Shown piece after piece: positions 46,922 to 56,004 of a stretch of DNA of 64,000 nucleotides. Source of the DNA: Ruegeria sp. HKCCD4315 (GTDB lineage Bacteria; Pseudomonadota; Alphaproteobacteria; Rhodobacterales; Rhodobacteraceae). Numbering within the stretch: position 1 is the stretch's first letter; each line of letters begins with the position of its first letter. The notes below the pieces were generated by a model. That model did no database searches. It was given only the letters and a program-made list of their open reading frames with translations, and was not told the origin of the DNA. The position numbers were made by a program, and so were the translations under genes. The stretch is taken from the NCBI RefSeq assembly GCF_013112245.1, contig NZ_WVRN01000001.1, positions 475,001-539,000 of the forward strand, read 5' to 3'.

Positions 46922-48409
46922 ATGGCCAAGCCCAAGAAACAGCCCCGCCCCAAGGCCGTAACGCCAAAAGGGTTCCGCGACTATTTCGGCGAGGAAGTCA
47001 CGCAGCGCACCGAGATGCTGCGGACGATTGCGGGTGTCTATCATCGTTACGGGTTTGACGCGTTGGAAAGCAGCGCGGTTGAGACAGTCGAGGCGCTGGG
47101 CAAGTTCCTGCCCGACGTGGATCGCCCAAACGAAGGCGTCTTTGCCTGGCAGGAATTCGACGAAGGCGGCAATGGCGATTGGATGGCCTTGCGCTATGAC
47201 CTGACTGCGCCTTTGGCGCGGGTTTATGCGCAACACCGCAACGACCTTCCGACACCCTATCGCCGCTATGCGATGGGTCCGGTCTGGCGCAACGAAAAGC
47301 CAGGGCCGGGGCGGTATCGTCAGTTTTATCAGTGTGATGCGGATACGGTCGGCACGGCCTCGATGGCTGCAGACGCCGAGATCTGCGCGATGTTGTCGGA
47401 TACGTTGGAGACCGTGGGTATTCCGCGTGGCGACTATCTGGTCCGGGTCAACAACCGCAAGGTTCTAAACGGCGTGCTCGAGGCGATGGGCCTGGGCGAG
47501 GACGCCGCCGCGCGCGACAACGTTCTGCGCACCATCGACAAGTTCGACAAGGTGGGCGAGGCTGGTGTGCGTGAACTGCTGACCAAAGGCCGGTTGGATG
47601 CCTCAGGCGCATTTATCGACGGCGTGGGCCTGAGCGATGACCAAGCCGAGCCGGTGATTGCGTTTTTGACCTCAAAGGCTGCGGATACTGCCGGAACGCT
47701 GGCCAACCTGCGCGCGGCCGTGGGCAACAGCAAGATCGGTGCGGATGGCATCGCCGAGTTGGAACAGATTGGCGCGCTGCTGGATGCAGGCGGTTACCGT
47801 TCGGACCGGATCGAGATAGATCCGTCCGTTGTACGCGGTCTCGGTTACTACACCGGCCCGGTCTATGAGGCTGAACTGACCTTTGAGATTTTCGACGAGA
47901 AAGGCCGCAAGCGGCAGTTCGGGTCGGTCTCGGGTGGAGGGCGCTATGACGATCTGGTCAAACGCTTCACCGGGCAGGAAGTGCCTGCGACCGGTATCTC
48001 GATCGGCGTTGACCGTCTACTGGCTGCTCTGCGTGAAAAGGGGCGGATCGCTGCCCAAGCAACAGGTCCTGTGGTTGTCACGGTCATGGATCGCGACCGG
48101 ATGGCCGACTATCAGGCAATGGTGGCGGAGCTGCGTAACGCGGGCATTCGCGCCGAGGTCTATCTGGGCAATCCCAAGAACTTCGGCAATCAGCTAAAAT
48201 ACGCGGACAAGCGGAATTCTCCAATAGCAGTGATTGAAGGCGGTGACGAAAAAGCCAATGGCATCGTGCAGATCAAGGACCTGATCCTTGGTGCCAAGAT
48301 CGCCGAAAGCGCCACGCTGGAGGAATGGAAAGAGCGCCCCAGCCAGTTCGAAGTGCCACGCGGTGATCTGGTCGCGAAGGTGCGCGAAATTCTGGAAAGT
48401 CAGGACTGA
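46922..48409 (+). CDS. hisS: Histidyl-tRNA synthetase
   Basis: 495 residues, class II synthetase. Opening [16 protein letters not shown], motif 2 region [29 protein letters not shown], histidine-binding [27 protein letters not shown], motif 3 [13 protein letters not shown], and the anticodon domain near the end ([19 protein letters not shown]). Longer than the E. coli enzyme through an insert in the middle, as in alphaproteobacteria. Followed three bases later by hisZ. Confidence 0.97.
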   Translation: MAKPKKQPRPKAVTPKGFRDYFGEEVTQRTEMLRTIAGVYHRYGFDALESSAVETVEALGKFLPDVDRPNEGVFAWQEFDEGGNGDWMALRYDLTAPLARVYAQHRNDLPTPYRRYAMGPVWRNEKPGPGRYRQFYQCDADTVGTASMAADAEICAMLSDTLETVGIPRGDYLVRVNNRKVLNGVLEAMGLGEDAAARDNVLRTIDKFDKVGEAGVRELLTKGRLDASGAFIDGVGLSDDQAEPVIAFLTSKAADTAGTLANLRAAVGNSKIGADGIAELEQIGALLDAGGYRSDRIEIDPSVVRGLGYYTGPVYEAELTFEIFDEKGRKRQFGSVSGGGRYDDLVKRFTGQEVPATGISIGVDRLLAALREKGRIAAQATGPVVVTVMDRDRMADYQAMVAELRNAGIRAEVYLGNPKNFGNQLKYADKRNSPIAVIEGGDEKANGIVQIKDLILGAKIAESATLEEWKERPSQFEVPRGDLVAKVREILESQD

Positions 48410-48412
48410 CCC

Positions 48413-49501
48413 ATGCCCAACCGTTCCCAGATACAGGCCCGCGCCGCAATGATGCGTGTCCGGTTCGAGGCGGCTGGCGCTCAGGTCGTGGATACGCCCC
48501 TGTTGCAGCCGGCGGAAACTTTGTTGGATCTTTACGGCGAAGACATCCGCGCCCGCGCCTATGTGACGTCGGACGCCCTGCGCGGCGAACAGATGCTGCG
48601 CCCGGATTTCACGTTGCCCGTAGTGCAGATGCATATGAGCGACGGGGCCGAGCCCGCGCGCTATACCTATTCGGGTGAGGTTTTCAGGCGGCAGGAACAC
48701 GACCCGGACCGGGCCAATGAATACATTCAGGTCGGCTATGAGGTGTTTGACCGGAACGATCCTGCCGGGGCCGATGCCGAGGTCTTCTCGCTTTTTGCGC
48801 TACAACTGCGCGGTTTGCCGTTGCGTGCAGCCACCGGGGATATCGGTATCCTGACGGCCGCTGTGGCCGGGTTGCGTACGACCGAGCCTCGCAAAGCCGC
48901 GCTGATGCGCCACCTGTGGCGGCCACGCCGATTCCGTGTTCTGCTGGATCGTTACGCGGGCAGGACGCCAGAGCCCGAGCTGCGGTCTGATCTGCTGAAC
49001 GCCACCGAACCGATGGTATTTGACGCGCCTATGATCGGAAAACGTCGGGCCTCGGAAATCGAGGCGCGGATCGAAGCTTTGCGCGAGGATCGTGATACCC
49101 CGCCGATTTCTGACAGTGAGCTTGTCGGCTTGGAAACGCTGCTGAATGTGCGTGAGACCATGCCCTTTGCGATGGAGCAACTGCGCGACGTCGCGGTGGA
49201 TTTGCCACAGATCTCCCCGGCGCTGGACCGGCTGGAGGCCCGCGTGGCCGCGTTGCAGGCGCGTGGTGTCGATGTCGCGCGTTTGGATTTTGAAGCCGCG
49301 TATGGCCGGACCTCGATGGAATACTACGACGGGTTTGTTTTCGGTTTTTATGCCGAAGGCCGCCCCGATCTGCCTCCGATCGCGACCGGCGGGCGCTATG
49401 ATGCGCTGACCCGGCAATTGGGCAACGGGGCCGAAATCCCTGCCGTTGGTGGCGTGCTGAGGCCCGACCTGATGCTCGAGATCGAGGAGGGCGCGCAATG
49501 A
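48413..49501 (+). CDS. hisZ: ATP phosphoribosyltransferase regulatory subunit
   Basis: 362 residues, a HisS-like protein lacking the anticodon domain that forms a complex with short HisG and gives feedback control by histidine. Seen: VDTPLLQPAETLLDLYGEDI, RPDFTLPVVQMHM, YSGEVFRRQEHDP, and FVFGFYAEGRPDLPPIATGGRYDAL. It overlaps hisG by four bases (ATGA). Confidence 0.93.
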   Translation: MPNRSQIQARAAMMRVRFEAAGAQVVDTPLLQPAETLLDLYGEDIRARAYVTSDALRGEQMLRPDFTLPVVQMHMSDGAEPARYTYSGEVFRRQEHDPDRANEYIQVGYEVFDRNDPAGADAEVFSLFALQLRGLPLRAATGDIGILTAAVAGLRTTEPRKAALMRHLWRPRRFRVLLDRYAGRTPEPELRSDLLNATEPMVFDAPMIGKRRASEIEARIEALREDRDTPPISDSELVGLETLLNVRETMPFAMEQLRDVAVDLPQISPALDRLEARVAALQARGVDVARLDFEAAYGRTSMEYYDGFVFGFYAEGRPDLPPIATGGRYDALTRQLGNGAEIPAVGGVLRPDLMLEIEEGAQ

Positions 49502-50187
49502 GCCTGAAACTGGGCGTGCCCTCGAAGGGCCGGTTGATGGAAAAGACCTTCTCGTGGTTCGAGAAGCGCGGCATTGCTTTGTCCCGCAGCGGATCAGATC
49601 GGGAATATGCGGGCAAGGTCGAAGGGATTGATGGGGTCTCGCTGGTTCTGCTGTCTGCCGGGGAAATCCCGCGCGAACTGGCGGCGGGGCGGATCCACAT
49701 GGGTGTCACCGGTATTGATCTGGTGCACGAGAAACTGCCGCGTTGGGAACAGCAGTTGGAAGAGATCTCGCAGCTGGGCTTTGGCAAGGCGGATCTGATC
49801 ATTGCAACGCCGGCCTGTTGGGTCGATGTCGATACGCTTGACGATCTGGATGCCGCGGCGGCGGCGTTTCGCAAGACCCATGGCCACCGCCTTCGGATTG
49901 CGACCAAGTATCACCGGCTGGTCCGAGAGTTCCTGACCGATGCAGGTGTGGCCGATTACACTCTGGTCGACAGCCAGGGCGCGACCGAAGGCACGGTAAT
50001 GAACGAAACCGCTGAGGCGATCGCCGACATCACCTCGACTGGCGAAACGCTGCGGGCCAACCACCTGAAAATCCTGTCTGACGGTCTGATCCTGCAATCG
50101 CAGGCCACGCTGTGGCGTAGCCGGGTTGCTAAATACGACGCGACGGAGAAGGCGGTTCTGTCTGACCTGCTGGATCGGCTGCGTTAA
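49498..50187 (+). CDS. hisG: ATP phosphoribosyltransferase, short form
   Basis: 229 residues; the short form without the C-terminal regulatory ACT-like domain, which explains the neighbouring hisZ. First step of histidine synthesis (ATP + PRPP). Marks: LKLGVPSKGRLMEKT, AAGRIHMGVTGIDLVHEK, RIATKYHRLVREFL and VDSQGATEGTVMNETAEAIADI. Its TAA shares the sequence TTAA with the stop of the convergent DUF1489 gene. Confidence 0.95.
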   Translation: MSLKLGVPSKGRLMEKTFSWFEKRGIALSRSGSDREYAGKVEGIDGVSLVLLSAGEIPRELAAGRIHMGVTGIDLVHEKLPRWEQQLEEISQLGFGKADLIIATPACWVDVDTLDDLDAAAAAFRKTHGHRLRIATKYHRLVREFLTDAGVADYTLVDSQGATEGTVMNETAEAIADITSTGETLRANHLKILSDGLILQSQATLWRSRVAKYDATEKAVLSDLLDRLR

Positions 50188-50615
50188 AGCACCCCTATCT
50201 CTGCCAGCGCGCGGTTGAGGTCATCCGGCAGGGCATCGTCCTGCTCGCGGTTTTTGGGCAAATCAGCTGGTGTGTCCTCAGGCTTGAGATAACGCCATCC
50301 CTGAAACGGGCGCTTCAGGGCGTTCTGAGTCCGATGGACCTCGGGGTCTAGCACAATGGCACACCGGCGGATGCCGTCCTCTCCGATCACCTCATCCAAT
50401 CGCAGGATGCGCTGACGACACTGGATCACGCCTTTGATAACCCAATAGATTGAGCCGCCATTCAGAATCTCAGCCTCGCGCTTGGGCCACATGCGGGTCA
50501 CGTGGCGCGGACAGCCGTCATGATACAGGGGCTTTCTGCTGTCCTGCCAGGCTATCAGCGTATCGACGCTTTCTGACCCGACAGACAGTTTTATGAGGTT
50601 TACGTACTTATCCAC
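50184..50615 (-). CDS. DUF1489 family protein
   Basis: 143 residues from a GTG at 50615 (a TTG at 50639 is an alternative). It has the conserved core of this alphaproteobacterial family: VNLIKLSVGSESVDTLIAWQ, HVTRMWPKREAEILNGGSIY, WVIKGVIQCRQRILRLDEV and RPFQGWRYLKPEDTPADLP. Function unknown. Its start codon overlaps a DnaA-box-like sequence, and its stop overlaps that of hisG. Confidence 0.85.
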   Translation of the reverse strand: MDKYVNLIKLSVGSESVDTLIAWQDSRKPLYHDGCPRHVTRMWPKREAEILNGGSIYWVIKGVIQCRQRILRLDEVIGEDGIRRCAIVLDPEVHRTQNALKRPFQGWRYLKPEDTPADLPKNREQDDALPDDLNRALAEIGVL

Positions 50616-50627
50616 AGCTTTCCCACA
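50608..50627. promoter_or_regulatory. Candidate pair of DnaA boxes upstream of nrdJ
   Basis: TTATCCACA (50608-50616) is an exact R-box match and TTTCCCACA (50619-50627) a weaker one, 11 bp apart, one helical turn. They lie about 120-137 bases before nrdJ and overlap the start of the divergent DUF1489 gene. Confidence 0.4.
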
Positions 50628-50643
50628 GAGTCGTCCCAAGGCC

Positions 50644-50690
50644 GATCTTTATATTGTAGCTCACAGTACGCAGTCATCAAGGTGTTGTGG
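50644..50690. promoter_or_regulatory. Candidate tandem NrdR boxes upstream of nrdJ
   Basis: The core CTTTATATTG (50647-50656) fits the NrdR core CWATATATWG in 9 of 10 positions, and CAAGGTGTTG (50678-50687) in 7 of 10. Start-to-start distance is 31 bp, the known spacing of NrdR box pairs, and the location fits an RNR promoter. Confidence 0.5.
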
Positions 50691-50744
50691 TCTGGGTGTG
50701 ATTTAGGGTACTCTGGATACCTCTTTCAGAACAGGGAATCACCA

Positions 50745-53027
50745 ATGAGCCGCTTTGCCGCCCCCATCGCCGAGCAGATCTGGGACATGAAATACCGCTT
50801 TAAACAAGCGGACGGCACACCCATCGATCAGACGGTCGAAGACAGTTGGCGGCGTATTGCCCGCGATCTGGCGCGGGTCGAAAAAGACCCTTCGCATTGG
50901 GAAAAAGAGTTCTATCAGGCGCTGGAGGACTTCAAATACCTGCCTGCGGGGCGGATCACAGCGGGTGCGGGTACCGCGCGACAGGTGACACTGTTCAACT
51001 GCTTTGTCATGGGCACAGTGCCCGACAGTATGGGCGGCATTTTCGACATGCTGAAAGAGGCTGCGTTGACCATGCAGCAGGGCGGCGGGATCGGGTATGA
51101 CTTCTCGACCATCCGACCGCGCGGTGCAGACGTTAAAGGCGTCGCGGCAGATGCCTCGGGCCCGCTGAGCTTTATGGATGTCTGGGATGCGATGTGCCGC
51201 ACGATCATGTCCGCAGGCTCGCGCCGTGGGGCGATGATGGCGACCATGCGCTGTGACCACCCCGATATCGAACAGTTTATCACCGCCAAGTCCGACCCGG
51301 CCCGTCTGCGCATGTTCAACATGTCGGTGCTTGTAACTGATCCGTTCATGGAGGCCGTCAAAGCCGATGGCCCGTGGGAGCTGGTGTTTGGCGACAAGGT
51401 CTATCACACCGTTCAGGCGCGTGATCTGTGGAACAAGATCATGCAGGCGACCTATGACTATGCCGAGCCGGGTGTAATCTTCATCGACCGCATCAATCAG
51501 GCCAATAACCTCAGCTACGTTGAAACCATTGCCGCCACCAATCCGTGCGGCGAACAACCTCTGCCGCCTTATGGCGCGTGTCTGTTGGGCTCGATCAACC
51601 TGGCGCGTCTGGTCGCGGACCCGTTTGAGGACGCAGCCCATCTGGACGAGGAGGCTTTGCAAAAGCTTGTCGCCACCGCTGTTCGGATGATGGACAACGT
51701 GGTGGATGCCTCGAAATTTCCGCTGGCCGAACAAGAGGCCGAGGCGCAGGACAAACGCCGCATCGGTCTTGGCGTAACCGGTCTGGCGGATGCGCTGCTG
51801 ATGTTGGGCTTGCGCTATGGCTCAGACGACGCGGCGCGTCAGACCGAGCGCTGGTTGCACGCAATCGCCCGCGCCGCGTATCTGGCGTCGGTCGACTTGG
51901 CGAAGGAAAAAGGGGCGTTCCCCCTGTTCGACGCCGAGAAATACCTGGCCAGCGGCACGATGCTTCAGATGGATGAGGATGTGCGTGACGCGATCCGAGA
52001 CCATGGTATCCGCAATGCGCTTCTGACTTCGATTGCGCCGACCGGTACGATCTCATTGTACGCGGGCAACGTGTCGTCGGGTATCGAGCCGGTTTTTGCC
52101 TACGCTTACACGCGCAAGGTTTTGCAGAAAGACGGTTCGCGGACCGAAGAAGAGGTCGTGGATTACGCGGTGCAGATGTGGCGCGACAAGTTCGGTGACA
52201 CAGAACTGCCGGACTATTTCGTCAACGCGCAAACCCTGTCCCCGTCCGATCACGTCAAGATGCAAGCGGCGGCGCAGAAATGGATCGACAGTTCGATTTC
52301 CAAGACGATCAACTGCCCTGAAGATATCGGCTTTGATGCGTTCAAGGATGTCTATATGCAAGCCTGGGATAAGGGTTGCAAAGGCTGCACCACCTACCGT
52401 CCGAATGATGTGACCGGCTCGGTCCTGACCGTTTCGGAAAGCGATGACAAAGTGCCGGGAGAAAGCGCAGATGCGCCGCATGAGGTCGATGGTGGAGACG
52501 TGATTTACATGTCCGAACCGCTGGACCGTCCGCAGGCGTTGGAAGGGTCCACATACAAGCTGAAGTGGCCCGACAGCGAGCATGCGATTTACCTGACCAT
52601 CAACGATATCGTCATCGGAGGTCGCCGCCGCCCCTTCGAGGTGTTCATCAATTCGAAGAACATGGAGCATTATGCCTGGACGCTGGCACTGACCCGCATG
52701 ATCTCGGCCGTTTTCCGTCGCGGTGGGGATGTGTCCTTTGTCGTCGAAGAGCTGAAAGCCGTGTTCGACCCGCGTGGTGGGGCCTGGGTGCAGGGGAAAT
52801 ACATCCCGTCGATATTGGCCGCGATTGGCGGTGTGATCGAGCAGCACATGATCAATATCGGTTTTCTGGAAGGCGAGGGGATGGGTCTGAAATCCGACCC
52901 ACAGGCACAAGTCGTCAACATGGACGCACCACGCGGCAAAGCCTGCCCATCCTGCGGTCAGTATGACATGGTGATGATCGAGGGTTGCATGACCTGCCGC
53001 AGTTGCGGGCATTCCAAGTGTGGTTAG
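50745..53027 (+). CDS. nrdJ: Adenosylcobalamin-dependent ribonucleotide reductase (class II)
   Basis: 760 residues from ATG 50745. Reduces ribonucleotides using a radical made from vitamin B12 coenzyme, so it works with or without oxygen. Seen: LPAGRITAGAGTARQVTLFN, MQQGGGIGYDFSTIRPRG, AGSRRGAMMATMRCDHPDI, the substrate-site stretch ATNPCGEQPLPPYGACLLGS, APTGTISLYAGNVSSGIEP, and a C-terminal Cys-rich tail (ACPSCGQYDM, GCMTCRSCGHSKCG) that may serve electron transfer. Preceded by candidate NrdR and DnaA boxes; followed by a terminator at 53121. Confidence 0.95.
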   Translation: MSRFAAPIAEQIWDMKYRFKQADGTPIDQTVEDSWRRIARDLARVEKDPSHWEKEFYQALEDFKYLPAGRITAGAGTARQVTLFNCFVMGTVPDSMGGIFDMLKEAALTMQQGGGIGYDFSTIRPRGADVKGVAADASGPLSFMDVWDAMCRTIMSAGSRRGAMMATMRCDHPDIEQFITAKSDPARLRMFNMSVLVTDPFMEAVKADGPWELVFGDKVYHTVQARDLWNKIMQATYDYAEPGVIFIDRINQANNLSYVETIAATNPCGEQPLPPYGACLLGSINLARLVADPFEDAAHLDEEALQKLVATAVRMMDNVVDASKFPLAEQEAEAQDKRRIGLGVTGLADALLMLGLRYGSDDAARQTERWLHAIARAAYLASVDLAKEKGAFPLFDAEKYLASGTMLQMDEDVRDAIRDHGIRNALLTSIAPTGTISLYAGNVSSGIEPVFAYAYTRKVLQKDGSRTEEEVVDYAVQMWRDKFGDTELPDYFVNAQTLSPSDHVKMQAAAQKWIDSSISKTINCPEDIGFDAFKDVYMQAWDKGCKGCTTYRPNDVTGSVLTVSESDDKVPGESADAPHEVDGGDVIYMSEPLDRPQALEGSTYKLKWPDSEHAIYLTINDIVIGGRRRPFEVFINSKNMEHYAWTLALTRMISAVFRRGGDVSFVVEELKAVFDPRGGAWVQGKYIPSILAAIGGVIEQHMINIGFLEGEGMGLKSDPQAQVVNMDAPRGKACPSCGQYDMVMIEGCMTCRSCGHSKCG

Positions 53028-53070
53028 ACCGTCGCCTGCCGGATTAACTTGATGTCGTGAACGCGCGCAT

Positions 53071-53099
53071 CAATCTGCAACTTAACCAGTTGCAGATTG
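53071..53099. repeat. Perfect 12-bp inverted repeat downstream of nrdJ
   Basis: CAATCTGCAACT and AGTTGCAGATTG are exact complements around TAACC. It is followed 21 bases later by the terminator at 53121. Small reading frames across 53024-53332 on both strands exist but lack ribosome sites or family likeness, so no gene is called there; no other feature was seen up to 53359. Confidence 0.6.
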
Positions 53100-53120
53100 A
53101 AGTTCTGAACACAAAAGATC

Positions 53121-53153
53121 GCCATCGCTCCCTGAGGGCGGTGGCTTTTCTGT
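53121..53153 (+). terminator. Intrinsic terminator after nrdJ
   Basis: GCCATCGC (53121-53128) pairs with GCGGTGGC (53138-53145) with one T-G pair, followed by TTTTCTGTTT. Confidence 0.75.
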
Positions 53154-53359
53154 TTGCGAACCGGACGGCGTCGCCACCATTTGCTTCGAGCTGGGTGATC
53201 TGGGAAGCGCACAGATTGCAGCGTATTGATTTTTCTGAGTTGAATCTCGACCCCAACCAACATGCGATCCTGGAAGGAAAGAGCGACCTAAAAATGATCG
53301 CTCAGACGTTAAATTCAAAAAACACTATGTAGAAATGCATTTATAGGTATTGTGGTGTT

Positions 53360-53686
53360 ATGAATTCGTTAACCAGAATAACACGAGGGATAGGCGTCGC
53401 CTTTAAGGATGGCAGGGTGAAGGGCCTGCTTGCCTTCACTACCGGTATGATCCTGTGGGCATCGGTGTTTTACCATTATGTCGAAGGTTGGAGCTGGCTG
53501 GATTCTATCTACTTTTCTGTTGTTACAATCTCCACGGTTGGGTTCGGTGACTTTTCTCCTGAAACCGCGGCGGGGAAGATTTTTACGATGGTGTATATCA
53601 TTGTTGGCCTCGGTATCTTTGTGACCGCAGCGACCACTGTGGCGGATACGATCCTGTCGCAGGACGATGACAAAAATCAAAAATAA
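53360..53686 (+). CDS. Small two-TM potassium channel
   Basis: 108 residues. One membrane helix (LLAFTTGMILWASVFYHYV), the pore helix and selectivity filter (YFSVVTISTVGFGDFSPE, signature TVGFGD), and a second helix (IFTMVYIIVGLGIFVTAATTV), then a short acidic/basic tail with no RCK domain. A minimal KcsA-like tetrameric K+ channel. It is a single gene; no strong ribosome site precedes the ATG. Confidence 0.85.
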   Translation: MNSLTRITRGIGVAFKDGRVKGLLAFTTGMILWASVFYHYVEGWSWLDSIYFSVVTISTVGFGDFSPETAAGKIFTMVYIIVGLGIFVTAATTVADTILSQDDDKNQK

Positions 53687-53827
53687 GCAGCGCCAAGTTT
53701 AGCCGGTTCTTCTCTGGCGTAGACCGCAATGCGCTTCATGAAATTAAATCGCGGCCGGGCTTCTTAAACTCTTCAACTTGCTAACGTCTTTTGCGGGTTA
53801 AAAAATATACATATTACGTTTTTTGAG

Positions 53828-53833
53828 TATAAT
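53828..53833 (+). promoter_or_regulatory. Possible -10 element for the 53864 operon
   Basis: A perfect TATAAT lies in a very AT-rich stretch 31 bases before the ATG at 53864. No matching -35 was found at the usual distance, so this is tentative. Confidence 0.3.
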
Positions 53834-53863
53834 GTACACAAAACAAGTTTTTGGAGGGATGGT

Positions 53864-54943
53864 ATGGAAAAGACTCAAGATGCGAAGATTGTCGACCTCG
53901 CGATACGGTTGCTCTTTCTCGGATTGTTCCTCTACAGCGCTTTGGTCATGGTGGCCCCGCTTGCCAGTGTGGTCATCTGGGCCACGATCCTGTGCGTCGC
54001 GCTTTACCCTGTGTTTGATTGGCTGCAATCCAAGATGGGAGGGCGGAAAAAGCTTGCTGCGACAATCCTGGTTTTATTGGGCCTGGTGTTAACCCTAGGG
54101 CCGGTCGCAACGGCTGTATCCGGTGCCGCAGAACTTGGGTCAGATTTTGCCGAGCAGGCCGACAGAGGTGAGTTGAAAATCCCACCGGCACCAGAAGGCC
54201 TTAAGGAACTGCCGTTGGTCGGAAACAAAATTTCCGAAGTTTGGGGCATGTTTGAGCGCAATCTGGACGGCGCGTTGGCAAAATACGGTGCGCAAATCCT
54301 TGAGATCACCAAGTCGCTTTTTGGTAAGGTTCTGGGGATCGGTATCGGACTACTCGGTCTTGCTTTGTCCGTGTTGATCATGGGGGCCTTGTTCAGCCCC
54401 GGACCAACTCTGGTTCAAGGTTTGCAGCGTTTTGCGAACCGTGTTTTCGCTCCGCGTGGCGGCGAATTCATTACACTGGCCGGAGCAACAATCCGAAACG
54501 TGACCAAAGGCGTGATCGGCGTGGCGGCCATTCAGGCCGTCGTTGTTTGGATATTGCTGGTTCTCTTTGGGATTTCATCGGCTGCAACGTTGGCATTTAT
54601 CTGCCTGATACTCTCGATCATTCAGATTGGGCCCGGTTTGGTTCTTTTGCCAGTTATCATCTACGCATGGAGTTCGATGTCCGGGGGTGCGGCTTTGATC
54701 TTCACAATATTGGCCATTCCCGTTGCCATAATGGACAGCTTCCTGAGACCAGTGTTCATCTCAAAGGGTCTTGAGACACCCATGCTGGTTATCCTGATCG
54801 GTGTTCTCGGAGGCATGATGGCTTACGGTCTGATCGGCATATTTATGGGGCCGGTTCTGTTCGCCGTCTTTTATGAGTTGTTCAAAGTCTGGATCGACTC
54901 CCCACCCGCAACTGAAGGTGTTGCGGACGGAGAAGCAAAATGA
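53864..54943 (+). CDS. AI-2E family transporter (PerM-like permease)
   Basis: 359 residues. Typical AI-2E/PerM order: two N-terminal membrane helices (LLFLGLFLYSALVMVAPL, VVIWATILCVALYPVFDWL), a third, a soluble middle (about residues 95-165), then a C-terminal block of five helices with GVAAIQAVVVWILLVLFGI and PGLVLLPVIIYAW ... GVLGGMMAYGLIGIFMGPV. Members export small molecules or act as antiporters. GGAGGG precedes the ATG. Its stop overlaps the start of the HlyD-like gene, so the three genes 53864-57004 form one operon. Confidence 0.87.
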   Translation: MEKTQDAKIVDLAIRLLFLGLFLYSALVMVAPLASVVIWATILCVALYPVFDWLQSKMGGRKKLAATILVLLGLVLTLGPVATAVSGAAELGSDFAEQADRGELKIPPAPEGLKELPLVGNKISEVWGMFERNLDGALAKYGAQILEITKSLFGKVLGIGIGLLGLALSVLIMGALFSPGPTLVQGLQRFANRVFAPRGGEFITLAGATIRNVTKGVIGVAAIQAVVVWILLVLFGISSAATLAFICLILSIIQIGPGLVLLPVIIYAWSSMSGGAALIFTILAIPVAIMDSFLRPVFISKGLETPMLVILIGVLGGMMAYGLIGIFMGPVLFAVFYELFKVWIDSPPATEGVADGEAK

Positions 54944-56004
54944 GGAAGACGATTTGGACAACGCTGGCCGTCATTCTGATCTTTCTGGTCTGGTACCTCG
55001 TCGCTGACCGAAAAACACCGTTCACCGGAAACGCCAGGGTAAAGGCCATCGCGACCCAGATCGTACCGCAGGTCACTGGGACAGTGACCGAGGTTCTTGT
55101 TGAAAACGGTCAGGTCGTCTCGGCAGGAGATGTTCTGGTTCGGATTGACCCAAGACCTTATGAAATCGACCGCGACAAGGCTGAAGCTGATCTGGAAGCG
55201 GCCACACAGGAAGTGGGGGCCTCCTCGGCCGAGGTAAGCGCTGCACAAGCCAAACTGGCCAGGGCGCAAAGTGATCTTGATACGATGCGCATTCAAACCG
55301 AGCGCGTGTTTGCGCTTGAAAAGAAAGGGTTGATCGCCGTTTCAAAGGCCGATGACGCTCGCGGGCAGCTTGCAGAATCTGAAGCGAATTTCGAAAATGC
55401 CAAAGCGGATTTGGAAAAAGCCAAGCAAAGGCTGGGTGATGACGGTATCGAAAACCCAAAAATTCAGCGCGCTTTGGCGGCTTTGGCAGATGCAGAGCTG
55501 AACCTTGAATGGACGGAATTACGTGCCCCGGCGACGGGCGTGATATCCAATCTTTTGATCGCCCCCGGTACATATGCCAGATCCGGTCAGGACCTGTTGA
55601 CGTTTTTGGATGCAACGGATGTCTGGGTTGAGGCTTACTTTACCGAGAACAACCTTGGCCGCGCTTCGGTGGGATCGCCGGTTGACGTCGTGCTGGACAT
55701 GCACCCCGGCAAAATTGTTCCGGGCGTGATTGAGAGTTTTAGCGCGGCCGTATCCCTGAGTGGTGGGGATGAGCCGGGACAATTGGCAAGCCCGCCCAGC
55801 ACCAAAGGCTTTCTGCGTGAACCGGAACGATTTCCGGTGCGGATCGTTCTGCCAGGATATGAGGCCGGAAACGCCGAAGATGATCTTCGCTTCCAACTAA
55901 ACGGCCAGGCTGATGTGATCATGTATCTGAGCGACAACTCGCTGCTGAATATGGTCGGTCGGACCTACATTCGCTTGGTGTCCATCCTGTCCTATGCGTA
56001 CTGA
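54940..56004 (+). CDS. HlyD/EmrA-like membrane fusion protein
   Basis: 354 residues. One N-terminal membrane helix (residues 5-23), a biotinyl-lipoyl-like half (IVPQVTGTVTEVLVENGQVVSAGDVLVRIDPRPYEID), an alpha-helical hairpin of about 90 residues (DKAEADLEAATQEVGASSAEV ... LEKAKQRL), the second lipoyl half (ELRAPATGVISNLLIAPGTYA) and a beta-barrel part. Periplasmic adaptor of an efflux system. Coupled to the AI-2E gene (ATGA) and overlapping the DUF2955 gene by 11 bases. Confidence 0.9.
   Translation: MRKTIWTTLAVILIFLVWYLVADRKTPFTGNARVKAIATQIVPQVTGTVTEVLVENGQVVSAGDVLVRIDPRPYEIDRDKAEADLEAATQEVGASSAEVSAAQAKLARAQSDLDTMRIQTERVFALEKKGLIAVSKADDARGQLAESEANFENAKADLEKAKQRLGDDGIENPKIQRALAALADAELNLEWTELRAPATGVISNLLIAPGTYARSGQDLLTFLDATDVWVEAYFTENNLGRASVGSPVDVVLDMHPGKIVPGVIESFSAAVSLSGGDEPGQLASPPSTKGFLREPERFPVRIVLPGYEAGNAEDDLRFQLNGQADVIMYLSDNSLLNMVGRTYIRLVSILSYAY

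Noticed and set aside
50640..50744. Cobalamin riboswitch before nrdJ
   Set aside because: The leader is too short and no B12-box-like sequence was seen.
53057..53332. Possible 91-residue plus-strand gene after nrdJ
   Set aside because: It spans the inverted repeat and the nrdJ terminator, has no ribosome site and no recognisable family; equally long frames exist on the other strand.
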